NCBI GenBank assembly: GCA_017849555.1
Contig: JAFIGU010000062.1
Span: 118,956 to 182,955 of the forward strand
DNA length: 64,000 nt
Origin: Sphingomonas sp.
Lineage (GTDB): Bacteria; Pseudomonadota; Alphaproteobacteria; Sphingomonadales; Sphingomonadaceae
Direction of reading: 5' to 3'
In this document: positions 48,124-56,044 of the stretch, one piece after another
Layout of the letters: each line of letters opens with the position of its first letter
Numbering within the stretch: position 1 is the first letter of the stretch
The notes under the pieces: generated by a model
Databases searched by the model: none
What the model was told of the DNA's origin: nothing
What the model saw: the letters and a program-made list of their open reading frames with translations, nothing else
Translations under genes and position numbers: made by a program

Positions 48124-50733
48124 TCAGAAGCGCAGGCCGAGCTGGCCCTGAACGGAGAAGGGCGCCGTCGGCTGGAGGAATTCGCCCCCGGTCAGCGCGT
48201 TGAGGAAGCTGCGCTTGTTGGTGAGGTTGAGGAAGCGGACCGAGACATCGTAGCTCTTCCGCCGATAATAGATCGTCAGGTTGGTCTGATAGGAGGCGGG
48301 CACCACCACCGTCGCGCTGAGGTTGGTGATGAATTTGTCCGTCCACCAGCCCTCGATCTGCGCCCCCAGCCCATTGTCGAAATGATAGTCGACGAAGCCG
48401 TTGAGCGAATAGGCGGGGACGCCCGGCAACGGATAACGCCCGCCCGGCCGCCCGATCAGCCGGTTGGAATCGCCGAATACGGTGGCATTGTCCGCGACGA
48501 AGCCGAAGGGTGAAAAGCCGCCCGGGACGATATAGGTGTTGACCCCGTCGAGCCAGGTGAAGTTCGCGCCGCCCGACAGGTTGCGCGACGGCTGGAAGCG
48601 CAGCGAAGCCTCGACGCCCTTGATCCGGACGCGCGCCATATTGCCATTGGTGTCGGGGCTGAGATCGCGGTTCTGAACGAAGCCGGCGAGCGAGGCGAAC
48701 AGCTTGCCCGGCACGATATCCGCCTTCGCGCCGGCCTCGTACAATTCCGAAAGGCTGCGGAAGGCGAGGTCATTGAGCTTGTTGCCGGGGCCCCAGACGA
48801 GGAAGTTGCCGAAGACCCCGGTGTTGAGCGCATAGCTATGGTCATAGGTGCCGTAGAGCGTCACCTGGCGTATCGGCTTGATGAAGAGGCTCGCCTGATA
48901 ACTGGGCAAAGTATAGCTGCGATGATCGCCGCGTGCGGCCTGCACCGCGGTGAGCGCGACGGGGTTGCTGATGCGCGCGCTGATCCGCGTCACGTTGATG
49001 CCGAGATTGAGCCCGACGACGTCGCCGAAGTTCAGATTCTGCTGCGTGAAGATGCTGAACTGCCGGATGCTCCCTTGCGATGTGTAAACCGCGCCGCCCG
49101 ACGTCGGAAAACCCCCGATCTCGGAATAGAATCCGTCGTTCACCGGCACCATGACGGGCAGGTTGAGATAGCCGAAATAGGTCGATTGCGGCACGCCCGG
49201 CTGGCCGATCCACGATCCCGACGAATTGGGATTGGCGAGCGGCAGCCCATAGAGCGCGGCGGGTGTGATCGTGCTGGGATCGAGCGTCAGGTCATAGGGG
49301 TTGTAATTGAAATTGTTGTTCGCCGACAGCGCGGTGTAGGTGAGTGAGCGATAGGAGACGCCGGTATTCGATTGCAGCGTCGCGTCGATCCCCAGCACAT
49401 TGCTCTTCGCCTTGGTCCGCAGTTCGAGCCGCTGATCGATCAGCGTGCTGCGATTCTGGTAGATGAAGGAGCCGACCGAATCGTTGGTATTTTCCGAGCG
49501 CTGGAAATAGGTGCTCGAAAGAATATCGGCATTCGTGCCGATGTCCGCGCCGATCTGGAGCTGCGAGATATAGCGTTTCGCCTTGTTGATGTCTTCCGGG
49601 CGTCCGGACCCCGTCGCCCCGGAAATCTTGGTCAGGCCGTTGCCGGGAATGCTGGGGTCATAGACCCAGCCGACGATTGTCCCTGCCTGCGCCGCGGTCG
49701 CGCCGGGCATCGGCGTCGTCTGCACCGCGCCGGCGATATATTGCGCGTTGGCGTTGCGCGTCCGGGTCTGCCAGCCGACGGGCGCCGCGGTGGGGTTGCT
49801 CGAGGCGAAGACCGGCGACCAGATGCCGACGCCCGGCGTGCTGATGAGCGGCGTCGCGCGGCCCGCGTAATAGGAACCGAAATTGTCGACCAGTTCCTGC
49901 GTCGGCCGGTTCCAGCCGCGCGTGATGTTGAAGTCGTAATAATTGTCGAAAGAGCCGTTCCAGTCGACGCGGATCGAGCTCGTCGGCCGCCACGAAAGCG
50001 CGCCGTAGAAGCTGTTATAATTGTTGCGGACGTTGCGATAATAGGTGTCGCCGCGCTGCCCCTTGATGCTGATGCGATAGGCGAGCTTGTCGGTGATCGG
50101 CCCGCCATTGTCGAGCGTCAGGTTGAAATCGGGATAGGACGCGCCCTTCTCGCCCGCGGTCCAGGTGCCGAGCTGCGCGGTGATCTGGCTGTGCTGGCCG
50201 TCGAAATAGGGCTTTTTGGTGATATAATTGACATAGCCGCCGGTGTTGCTCGACGGGCCGAAGATGACGGAGGAGGGGCCGGCGACGATATCCGCCCCCT
50301 CATAAGCATTGAGGTTCAGTGGATGGTCGTTGCCGTCCTTGTAGATGCGCTGGCCGTTCTGGAACACTTCCGCCGCGAGCCCGCGCAAAGTGGGGGCGGC
50401 GCTGTTGCCCTGGCCGCCGCCGCGGGTGATGCCGGGCGCATATTTGATGAAATCGTCGGTGCTCTTGAGCGGGTCGCGCAGCAATTGGTCCGCCGTCACC
50501 TGCGAAACGGACCGGGGCGTGTCGAGGACCGAAACGTCGGTGCCGTAGATCGAGCTTTGCGGCCGATCCGGCAGGACGGTGGAATCGATGCGGCGACCGG
50601 TGACGACGACGGTTGAATGGCTATCGGCATCATCGGCTACCGGGCCGTTGTCGCTGGCCGCGGCAACGCCGGGCAGCGCGATGACGAATGCGCTCGCGGT
50701 CAAGAGCAATGAGCGCACGGTTGCAGTGCTCAT
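48124..50733 (-). CDS. TonB-dependent receptor, FhuA/siderophore-like architecture
   Basis: An 869-residue outer-membrane importer. The signal peptide ends in GVAAA (about residue 26). It is followed by a TonB box region (STVVVTGRRI), the plug domain (SVLDTPRSVSQVTADQL; RGLAAEVFQNGQRIYKD; GPSSNTGGYVNYITKKP) and the barrel with C-terminal LGLRF. Plug motifs resemble siderophore receptors, but placement among sulfur monooxygenases argues for an organosulfur ligand. GGGGGAAA precedes the ATG 50733. A sigma-54 promoter lies 92-106 bases upstream. Confidence 0.93.
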   Translation of the reverse strand: MSTATVRSLLLTASAFVIALPGVAAASDNGPVADDADSHSTVVVTGRRIDSTVLPDRPQSSIYGTDVSVLDTPRSVSQVTADQLLRDPLKSTDDFIKYAPGITRGGGQGNSAAPTLRGLAAEVFQNGQRIYKDGNDHPLNLNAYEGADIVAGPSSVIFGPSSNTGGYVNYITKKPYFDGQHSQITAQLGTWTAGEKGASYPDFNLTLDNGGPITDKLAYRISIKGQRGDTYYRNVRNNYNSFYGALSWRPTSSIRVDWNGSFDNYYDFNITRGWNRPTQELVDNFGSYYAGRATPLISTPGVGIWSPVFASSNPTAAPVGWQTRTRNANAQYIAGAVQTTPMPGATAAQAGTIVGWVYDPSIPGNGLTKISGATGSGRPEDINKAKRYISQLQIGADIGTNADILSSTYFQRSENTNDSVGSFIYQNRSTLIDQRLELRTKAKSNVLGIDATLQSNTGVSYRSLTYTALSANNNFNYNPYDLTLDPSTITPAALYGLPLANPNSSGSWIGQPGVPQSTYFGYLNLPVMVPVNDGFYSEIGGFPTSGGAVYTSQGSIRQFSIFTQQNLNFGDVVGLNLGINVTRISARISNPVALTAVQAARGDHRSYTLPSYQASLFIKPIRQVTLYGTYDHSYALNTGVFGNFLVWGPGNKLNDLAFRSLSELYEAGAKADIVPGKLFASLAGFVQNRDLSPDTNGNMARVRIKGVEASLRFQPSRNLSGGANFTWLDGVNTYIVPGGFSPFGFVADNATVFGDSNRLIGRPGGRYPLPGVPAYSLNGFVDYHFDNGLGAQIEGWWTDKFITNLSATVVVPASYQTNLTIYYRRKSYDVSVRFLNLTNKRSFLNALTGGEFLQPTAPFSVQGQLGLRF

Positions 50734-50824
50734 GAATATTTCCCCCTGTGGTTTCCCCGTCCGTCCAGATGTCATGTGCTCTGGTGCCGGAACGATCCGA
50801 GATTATCGCTTCGAGATATTTTAA

Positions 50825-50839
50825 GCATGAACCGTGCCA
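50825..50839 (-). promoter_or_regulatory. Candidate sigma-54 promoter of receptor-monooxygenase operon
   Basis: Minus strand TGGCAC-GGTTC-ATGC followed by T. The -24 half is perfect and the -12 half differs by one base (ATGC for TTGC). It lies 92 bases before the receptor ATG, downstream of a hairpin that ends the preceding transcript. Confidence 0.7.
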
Positions 50840-50891
50840 ATCGCGGATTCTGAGATATTACAGGGATCTCGAAGAATATATCCGTAGAGAT

Positions 50892-50929
50892 GGTTGGAGA
50901 AATCAGCAGCTATGCTGATTTCTCCAACC
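50892..50929 (-). terminator. Strong 17-bp hairpin after the SfnB-like gene
   Basis: GGTTGGAGAAATCAGCA (50892-50908) pairs perfectly with its complement at 50913-50929 around a 4-base loop (gcta). It begins 11 bases after the stop of the SfnB-like gene. No U-run follows, so it may stop transcription with Rho or protect the 3' end. Confidence 0.65.
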
Positions 50930-50939
50930 GATTTCCCGA

Positions 50940-52208
50940 TCATTCTCCGAGGAACGTCTTCCGGCCCTCGGGCGACAGCGGGAAGTCGATCGGTGCGGCG
51001 TCGTTCAGCCGGTGGTCGCCGATCGCGTGCAGGCGCCAGCGGATCGGATCGTGCGTGGTGTGCGCGCGGGCATTTCTCCAGAAGCGGTCGAGGTTGAACT
51101 TCTCCTGCACCGCGCTCGCGCCCATCAGGTCGAAGATATGGGCGCCGACGAACAATGATGCCTTATCCGCCTGGACACGGGCATGGGCAACGGCAAGGAT
51201 CGCCAGCGTCTGGAGCGCCTCGCTGTCGGGATCGGCGAGCTGGCGGTCGAACGCCCGCGCCGCTTCGCGCAGCAGCAATTCGGCGGCATAGACGGCATTC
51301 TCGAACTCGCCCACCTGCTTGATGACATGGGGTTCGTCGACGATGCGCTCTTCACCGCTTTCGATCCACGCGCGCGAGGCGTTGCGCAGATAGTCGACCG
51401 CGGCGGTCAGCGCGCCCCGCGCGATGCCGGTATCGATCGCGGCATGCAGGATTTGCGCGCGGGTGAGCGCGGTGCGGGCGGGCTTGCGGCCCCTGGGCGA
51501 AAAGAAGGCGGGGACGTGGACGTCCTCGAAGATCACCGTGCCGCTCATCGTGTTGCGCTGGCCGAACGCGCGCCAATCGTCGATGACCGTCAGCCCGGGC
51601 GCGTCGCGCGGGATGATGACGTTGCCGCGCCCGCCGCCCTCGGGGGTGGCGACGCCGACCGACAGCCAATGTGCGAGATAGGAGCCGGTCGCGTAGAATT
51701 TCCGTCCGTTCAGGCGATAGCTGCCGTCGTCATGGGGAGAGAGAATGGTGCGCAGATCGAGCTTGTTCTTGCCCCCGACCTCCGCCAGCGCATTGCCGAA
51801 CCGCTCGCCGGCCAGGATGCGCGGCGCGAAGAAGGCGCGATAGGCCGCGTCCGGCGAAGCCAGGATGCCGCCGATCATGACATTGTGAAGCTGGAGGATC
51901 TGACCGACGCCGCCGTCGGCGGTGCTGATGATGCGTACCGTTTCGACGATCGTCTCGATCGACGCGCCGAGGCCGCCCAGTTCCTTGGGCACCGCGATCG
52001 CGGTCACCCCGCTTTCGGAAAGGAGGCGGAGCTGTTCGCCGGGGATCTCGCCCTCGCGATCATGGTCACGCGTGATCGGCGCGATCGCGGCGGCGACCTC
52101 ATGCGCGGCGGCGATCGCCTCCGCCTCGCTGGCGAGGCGCCGCGCCGGGGCGGCGGACAGATCGGGGAGACCGGCGATCGCCGTGGTGGTCGCCAGGTGT
52201 AATGTCAT
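50940..52208 (-). CDS. sfnB: SfnB-type acyl-CoA-dehydrogenase-like flavoprotein
   Basis: A 422-residue flavoprotein of the acyl-CoA dehydrogenase superfamily. Order: an N-terminal helical domain (ITRDHDREGEIP; AVPKELGGLGAS), a beta domain (GNALAEVGGKNKLDLRT; LNGRKFYATGSYLA) and a C-terminal helical domain. It lacks the dehydrogenase catalytic Glu context. Close groups are SfnB, in sulfone/sulfonate use by pseudomonads, and DszC/XiaF-type flavin monooxygenases. AGGGA precedes the ATG 52208. It follows the third LLM monooxygenase by 16 bases in one operon. Confidence 0.88.
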   Translation of the reverse strand: MTLHLATTTAIAGLPDLSAAPARRLASEAEAIAAAHEVAAAIAPITRDHDREGEIPGEQLRLLSESGVTAIAVPKELGGLGASIETIVETVRIISTADGGVGQILQLHNVMIGGILASPDAAYRAFFAPRILAGERFGNALAEVGGKNKLDLRTILSPHDDGSYRLNGRKFYATGSYLAHWLSVGVATPEGGGRGNVIIPRDAPGLTVIDDWRAFGQRNTMSGTVIFEDVHVPAFFSPRGRKPARTALTRAQILHAAIDTGIARGALTAAVDYLRNASRAWIESGEERIVDEPHVIKQVGEFENAVYAAELLLREAARAFDRQLADPDSEALQTLAILAVAHARVQADKASLFVGAHIFDLMGASAVQEKFNLDRFWRNARAHTTHDPIRWRLHAIGDHRLNDAAPIDFPLSPEGRKTFLGE

Positions 52209-52224
52209 CTCGGTCCCTTTTAGG

Positions 52225-53433
52225 TCAGTTGCCGCCGGACAGCCCGGCGACGAGCGGAATGGGTTGCAGGTCGTTCGCGACGCTGGGCTGCGCACTGGCG
52301 CGGAAACGCGGGAGGAGATGTTCGCCGAGCCGGTAGATCTCCTCGAGATGGGGATAGCCGTTGATGAAGAACTTGCTGATCCCGAGCGCGGCGAACTCAC
52401 GCACGCGTGCCTCGACCGCGGCATAGCTGCCGACGAAGGCGAAGCCCGGCGGAATGCCGACATAGCTGAACCCCGCCCAGAGATTGGGGGCGATGAACAG
52501 ATCCTCGTAACCGTTGATCGCGCGACCCAGATAGCGGCGGTAGCGCGACTGATGCGTCTGCGACATCTGGCCGGTGCGCTCGGCGGCGATCTGGACGGTG
52601 CCCGCCGCGACGCCGCTGTCGAACACGCGTTTCGCCTCGGCGAAAGCCTCTTCGTCGGTTTCGCGCAGGATCACGTCCACCGAGAGGCCGAAGCGGATGG
52701 TGTCGGCCCGACCATAAACCTCGGCGCGGCGGCGGACGTCGGCGATCGTTTCCGCGACCACCGCCGGGTCCTCCGCCAGCATCAGATAATAATCGGCATG
52801 TTTTGCAGCGAGATCGCGTGCCGCGTCGGACGATCCGGCGGTGCAGATCACCGGCAGTTGCGCCTTGCGCAGCGCGCCGCGCAGCCCCATGCCGTTGGCC
52901 TCGTAATAATGCCCCTTATAGTGGAAGCTCTCGCTCGCCCAGAAGCCCTTGACGACGTCCATGAACTCGCTCGCGCGCGCATAGCGTTCGTCGTGGGGCA
53001 GCGCATCGCCGAGCGCTTTCTGCATCGCGTCCGACCCGCCCTGGATGAGGTTCCAGATCAGCCGCCCGCCGCTCGACCGCTGGAAGGATGCCGCCATCTG
53101 CGTCGCCTGCCACGGGCTGAAATGAAACGGGTGGAAGGCGGCGACATAGCGTAGCCTTTTGGTTTCGCGCGCCAGGACGGAGGCGACGATCCACGGCTCG
53201 TCGCCGAACGGCGCGTTGACCATCAGCGCGCCCTTGAAGCCGTTGATCTCCGCCGCGCGGGCGACCTGCGAGAGATAGTCGATATAGGTGAAGTCATCGC
53301 CGATATCGAAGTGCGACACGGCGCCCGTGCTCTCGCTCGGCGAGCGGTTCCAGTCGCCGCGGTTGCGGTTGTCGCCCGGGATGAATTGCGTTTCGCCATG
53401 CAGCGGCAGGCGGGAATAGAATTCTATGGTCAT
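52225..53433 (-). CDS. SsuD-family FMN-dependent monooxygenase, third of three
   Basis: A 402-residue luciferase-like monooxygenase from a different SsuD branch (FYSRLPLHGETQF; GGRLIWNLIQGGSDAMQKALG; VICTAGSSDAARDLAAKHADYYL; DVILRETDEEAFAEAKRVF; LFIAPNLWAGFSYVG; ALGISKFFINGYPHLEEIYRLGEHLLPRF). GAGGG precedes the ATG at 53433; an in-frame extension to 53493 crosses the promoter. It heads the LLM-sfnB transcript behind a sigma-54 motif. No flavin reductase is encoded in the operon, so reduced FMN must come from elsewhere. Confidence 0.92.
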   Translation of the reverse strand: MTIEFYSRLPLHGETQFIPGDNRNRGDWNRSPSESTGAVSHFDIGDDFTYIDYLSQVARAAEINGFKGALMVNAPFGDEPWIVASVLARETKRLRYVAAFHPFHFSPWQATQMAASFQRSSGGRLIWNLIQGGSDAMQKALGDALPHDERYARASEFMDVVKGFWASESFHYKGHYYEANGMGLRGALRKAQLPVICTAGSSDAARDLAAKHADYYLMLAEDPAVVAETIADVRRRAEVYGRADTIRFGLSVDVILRETDEEAFAEAKRVFDSGVAAGTVQIAAERTGQMSQTHQSRYRRYLGRAINGYEDLFIAPNLWAGFSYVGIPPGFAFVGSYAAVEARVREFAALGISKFFINGYPHLEEIYRLGEHLLPRFRASAQPSVANDLQPIPLVAGLSGGN

Positions 53434-53477
53434 CGCGCAGCCCTCGCTTCGCACGTAGATCGTCGCGCCGGTGACAA

Positions 53478-53492
53478 GCATGATCCATGCCA
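53478..53492 (-). promoter_or_regulatory. Candidate sigma-54 promoter of LLM3-sfnB operon
   Basis: Minus strand TGGCAT-GGATC-ATGC followed by T, with exact GG/GC spacing and two departures from consensus. The predicted start near 53466 gives a leader of about 33 bases before the ATG at 53433. Confidence 0.6.
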
Positions 53493-53658
53493 TCGGCAGA
53501 ACTGCGGGGTTTCTCAGGGCAGCTCACCGGCGCGCTGCGGCGATCGGTGCAGGGGGTGGCGGGATATCAACAATCTTCAGGACTGATATGCGCTCGCTCG
53601 ATTGAAGAAGCTCTATCCAAAAGCACGCGATTATTGGCATTATTGGCCCCCCGGCCTT

Positions 53659-53698
53659 GGATATCCCGTCTTTGGAGCGCTCAAGACGGGAGATATCC
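53659..53698. repeat. Long inverted repeat in divergent promoter region
   Basis: GGATATCCCGTCTT (53659-53672) is complementary to 53683-53698 (AAGACGGG-AG-ATATCC) except for a 2-base bulge, with a 10-base spacer. Each outer end contains GATATC. It ends 6 bases upstream of the weak sigma-54 motif and may be an operator or a hairpin. Confidence 0.55.
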
Positions 53699-53704
53699 GC
53701 CAAA

Positions 53705-53719
53705 TGGCACGCTTCTTGA
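53705..53719 (+). promoter_or_regulatory. Weak sigma-54-like promoter before plus-strand receptor
   Basis: TGGCAC-GCTTC-TTGA. The -24 half is perfect, but the invariant C of the -12 half is A. Position is ideal (expected start near 53731, leader about 27 bases). Without the GC dinucleotide, function is uncertain. Confidence 0.35.
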
Positions 53720-53728
53720 TTGACATCG

Positions 53729-53747
53729 CCCACAGCGAAAATGTGGG
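53729..53747 (+). promoter_or_regulatory. Hairpin overlapping the receptor ribosome binding site
   Basis: CCCACA (53729-53734) pairs with TGTGGG (53742-53747) over a 7-base A-rich loop. The GGG of the second arm is part of GGGAG, the only ribosome binding site for ATG 53759, so folding would hide it. Confidence 0.4.
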
Positions 53748-53758
53748 AGCCATAATCG

Positions 53759-56014
53759 ATGAAGTCCTATCCGGGGGGACATACTCTTGTCGCGTGCCTG
53801 TTACTGACCGCTCCCGCTGCCGCTTATGCCGAGGATGCGGCGGACAAAGGCAGCAACGATATCGTCGTCACCGCGCTGAAGCGGGAAACGCGGCTGCAGG
53901 ACACCCCTGCCGCCGTCACCTCGCTCTCGGGCGACACCTTGCGCGCGGCCTCGATCGATTCCGCCAACGACCTGGTCCGCGCGGTGCCGAGCCTGACGAT
54001 CACCGATTCAGGGCCGGGCCAGCGCCGCATCACGTTGCGCGGCATTCGTAGCGCGGGCGATGCGCAGGTCGGCATCTATTATGACGAGACGGCGGTGGCC
54101 GGCCCGCCGGGCACGACCAGCGATGCGGGCGGAAGCCAGTCCGATTTCAAGCTGTTCGATCTGGAGCGGGTCGAGGTCCTGCGCGGGCCGCAAGGCACGT
54201 TGTACGGCGCGGGCGCGGTGGGCGGCGCGATCCGCCTCGTCACCCGCAAGCCGGACTTCACGTTCAGCGGCAAGCTCGACGCCAGCGTGACGAGCACGCG
54301 TAGCGGGGGCGAAGGCTATCAGCTCAACGCGGCGCTCAACCTGCCGGTCGTCAACGACGTGCTCGCGGTGCGCGGGGTCTATTTCCGGCGGCAGGACGAC
54401 GGTTGGGTCGACAATCCCGGGCTGCACCTCACCGGCATCAATGCCGAGCGCACCGACGGCGGGCGCATCCTCGTCCGTTTCGTCCCGGCCTCGTGGCTGA
54501 CGATCGACGGCGCGGCGCATTTCCTGTTCACCGAGGGCGGCGCCAGCACATGGTCGCCGAGCGCGGGGGCCTATAATGCCGTCAATGCGGCGCAGGTGCC
54601 GTATAGCGACAAGCAGCGCATCTACAGCCTGAGCGCTAAGGCGGAGCTGGGCTTCGCCGATCTGTTGGCGACCGCGGGCTATCAGGATCGCGACACCCTG
54701 GTCACGCGCGATCCGACGCCCTTGTTCAGGAGCTACAAGAATTCCGCGGCGCAGTGCAGGACGCATTTCTCCGCCGCCACCTGCGCCACGCCGGCGGGGA
54801 TCGCCAGTTTCAATGCCTATATCGACGGCATTACCCCGGCCATCTATTATCAGCCGCAGTCGCTCAAGGACTGGACGGGCGAGATCCGTCTGCAATCGAG
54901 CAAGCCCGGTTTCCTGCAATGGACGATCGGCGGCTTTTACGAAGACCGCACCGCCCACATCCTGTCCGAAGGCCGGCGGGTCAATGCCGCCGACGGGTCG
55001 CAGATCGCGGGTGCGCCGCCGCTGCTGCAACGCCATATCGTCGATTATCTGACGCAGAAGGCGGTGTTCGGCGAGCTTTCGGTGACGCCGGTGGAAAGCC
55101 TCACCGTCACGGGCGGGCTGCGCTATTATAATTACGACAAGACCGTGGGCGGCGACACGGTGATCGGCCTCGACATCCTGCGCACCGCGGCCACGCCCTT
55201 CGCTTATTACAAGTCGAACAACAACGGGTGGCTGTACAAGGCCAACGTCAGCTGGAAGCCGCTGCAAAATCTTCTGCTCTACGGCCAGGTGGCGACCGGT
55301 TACCGTCCGGGCGGGGTCAACCAGGTGCTCGGTCTTGCGCAGGCGCTGGCCTATGCGCCCGACAAGACCACGACCTATGAAGGCGGCCTGAAGACGACGC
55401 TGGCGGACGGCGCGTTCACCTTCAACCTGTCGGGCTACATCACCGACTGGAAGGACATGCAGGTCAGCATCAACAGCGGCAGCTTCCTCTATCTGGGCAA
55501 TGCGGGCGCGGCGCGTATCCGCGGGATCGAGGCGGAGACGGTGATCAGCCCGATCGCGGGTCTCACGTTCAACATCAACTTCGTGCTGACCGATGCGAAG
55601 CTGACGCAGGATCAGGTGCCGGACAATGTCACCCCCAGCGCCACCACCGCCCGCGCCGGCGACAAGATTCCGTTCATCGCGCCGCAGACGGTCGGGGTTG
55701 CGGGCCAATATGACTGGGCGATCGGCGAAAGCGGCAAGTTGCGCGCGCTGCTGCGCGGCGATCTCAGCTATGTCGGCAAGAGTTATGCGGACTTCCGCCC
55801 CAATGCGATCGGTTATCGTCAGGTCGGCGACTATACGCTCGCGAACCTGCGCGCCGGCATCCACACCGAACGCTATGGCGTCTACGTCTTCGTCAACAAT
55901 CTGTTCGACACGATCGCGCGGGTGGCGGCCGGCAATACTTTAGGCGGCACGACCGAGACGGTGACGACCGTTCCGCCCCGCACGATCGGCATCAACCTTA
56001 CCGGATCCTTCTGA
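53759..56014 (+). CDS. TonB-dependent receptor of the plus-strand sulfur block
   Basis: A 751-residue outer-membrane importer. The signal peptide ends AAAYA (about residue 24). TonB box DIVVTALKRE (about 34-43) is followed by the plug domain (TPAAVTSLSGDTLRAA; ITLRGIRSAGDAQVGIYYDETAV; LRGPQGTLYGAGAVGGAIRLVT) and a barrel ending NLTGSF. It resembles the FecA/Pupa-like family common in sphingomonads. It starts an operon with an M20 amidohydrolase and a binding lipoprotein, giving a complete capture and hydrolysis path. Confidence 0.93.
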   Translation: MKSYPGGHTLVACLLLTAPAAAYAEDAADKGSNDIVVTALKRETRLQDTPAAVTSLSGDTLRAASIDSANDLVRAVPSLTITDSGPGQRRITLRGIRSAGDAQVGIYYDETAVAGPPGTTSDAGGSQSDFKLFDLERVEVLRGPQGTLYGAGAVGGAIRLVTRKPDFTFSGKLDASVTSTRSGGEGYQLNAALNLPVVNDVLAVRGVYFRRQDDGWVDNPGLHLTGINAERTDGGRILVRFVPASWLTIDGAAHFLFTEGGASTWSPSAGAYNAVNAAQVPYSDKQRIYSLSAKAELGFADLLATAGYQDRDTLVTRDPTPLFRSYKNSAAQCRTHFSAATCATPAGIASFNAYIDGITPAIYYQPQSLKDWTGEIRLQSSKPGFLQWTIGGFYEDRTAHILSEGRRVNAADGSQIAGAPPLLQRHIVDYLTQKAVFGELSVTPVESLTVTGGLRYYNYDKTVGGDTVIGLDILRTAATPFAYYKSNNNGWLYKANVSWKPLQNLLLYGQVATGYRPGGVNQVLGLAQALAYAPDKTTTYEGGLKTTLADGAFTFNLSGYITDWKDMQVSINSGSFLYLGNAGAARIRGIEAETVISPIAGLTFNINFVLTDAKLTQDQVPDNVTPSATTARAGDKIPFIAPQTVGVAGQYDWAIGESGKLRALLRGDLSYVGKSYADFRPNAIGYRQVGDYTLANLRAGIHTERYGVYVFVNNLFDTIARVAAGNTLGGTTETVTTVPPRTIGINLTGSF

Positions 56015-56044
56015 GCCATCCGCGCGATGAAGAGGAAGAATTGC

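Larger units (their letters stand above)
53434..53758. other. Divergent control region of the organosulfur island
   Basis: About 325 bases between divergent starts. It contains a minus-strand sigma-54 motif, a weaker plus-strand one, a long inverted repeat, a hairpin at the ribosome binding site, three copies of GATATC (53563-53568, 53660-53665, 53692-53697) and a protein-like reading frame from 53602. Confidence 0.6.
53602..53758 (+). other. Protein-like reading frame, possible gene remnant
   Basis: The frame beginning TTG 53602 reads LKKLYPKARDYWHYWP, then GALKTGDIRQMARFLIDIAHSENVGAIIDE, which looks like real protein for about 55 codons before running into the receptor gene in another frame. 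The codons are less GC-biased than the neighbours. It has no ribosome binding site and I recognise no family. It may be the tail of a decayed gene. Confidence 0.3.

Noticed and set aside
53700-53758. SAM- or cysteine-type riboswitch before the plus-strand receptor
   Set aside because: Only a short hairpin is visible; none of the conserved elements of SAM-II or related switches could be recognised.
54008-55864. 618-codon open frame antisense to the TonB receptor
   Set aside because: A shadow of the receptor's GC-rich codons; the plus-strand gene is clearly real.
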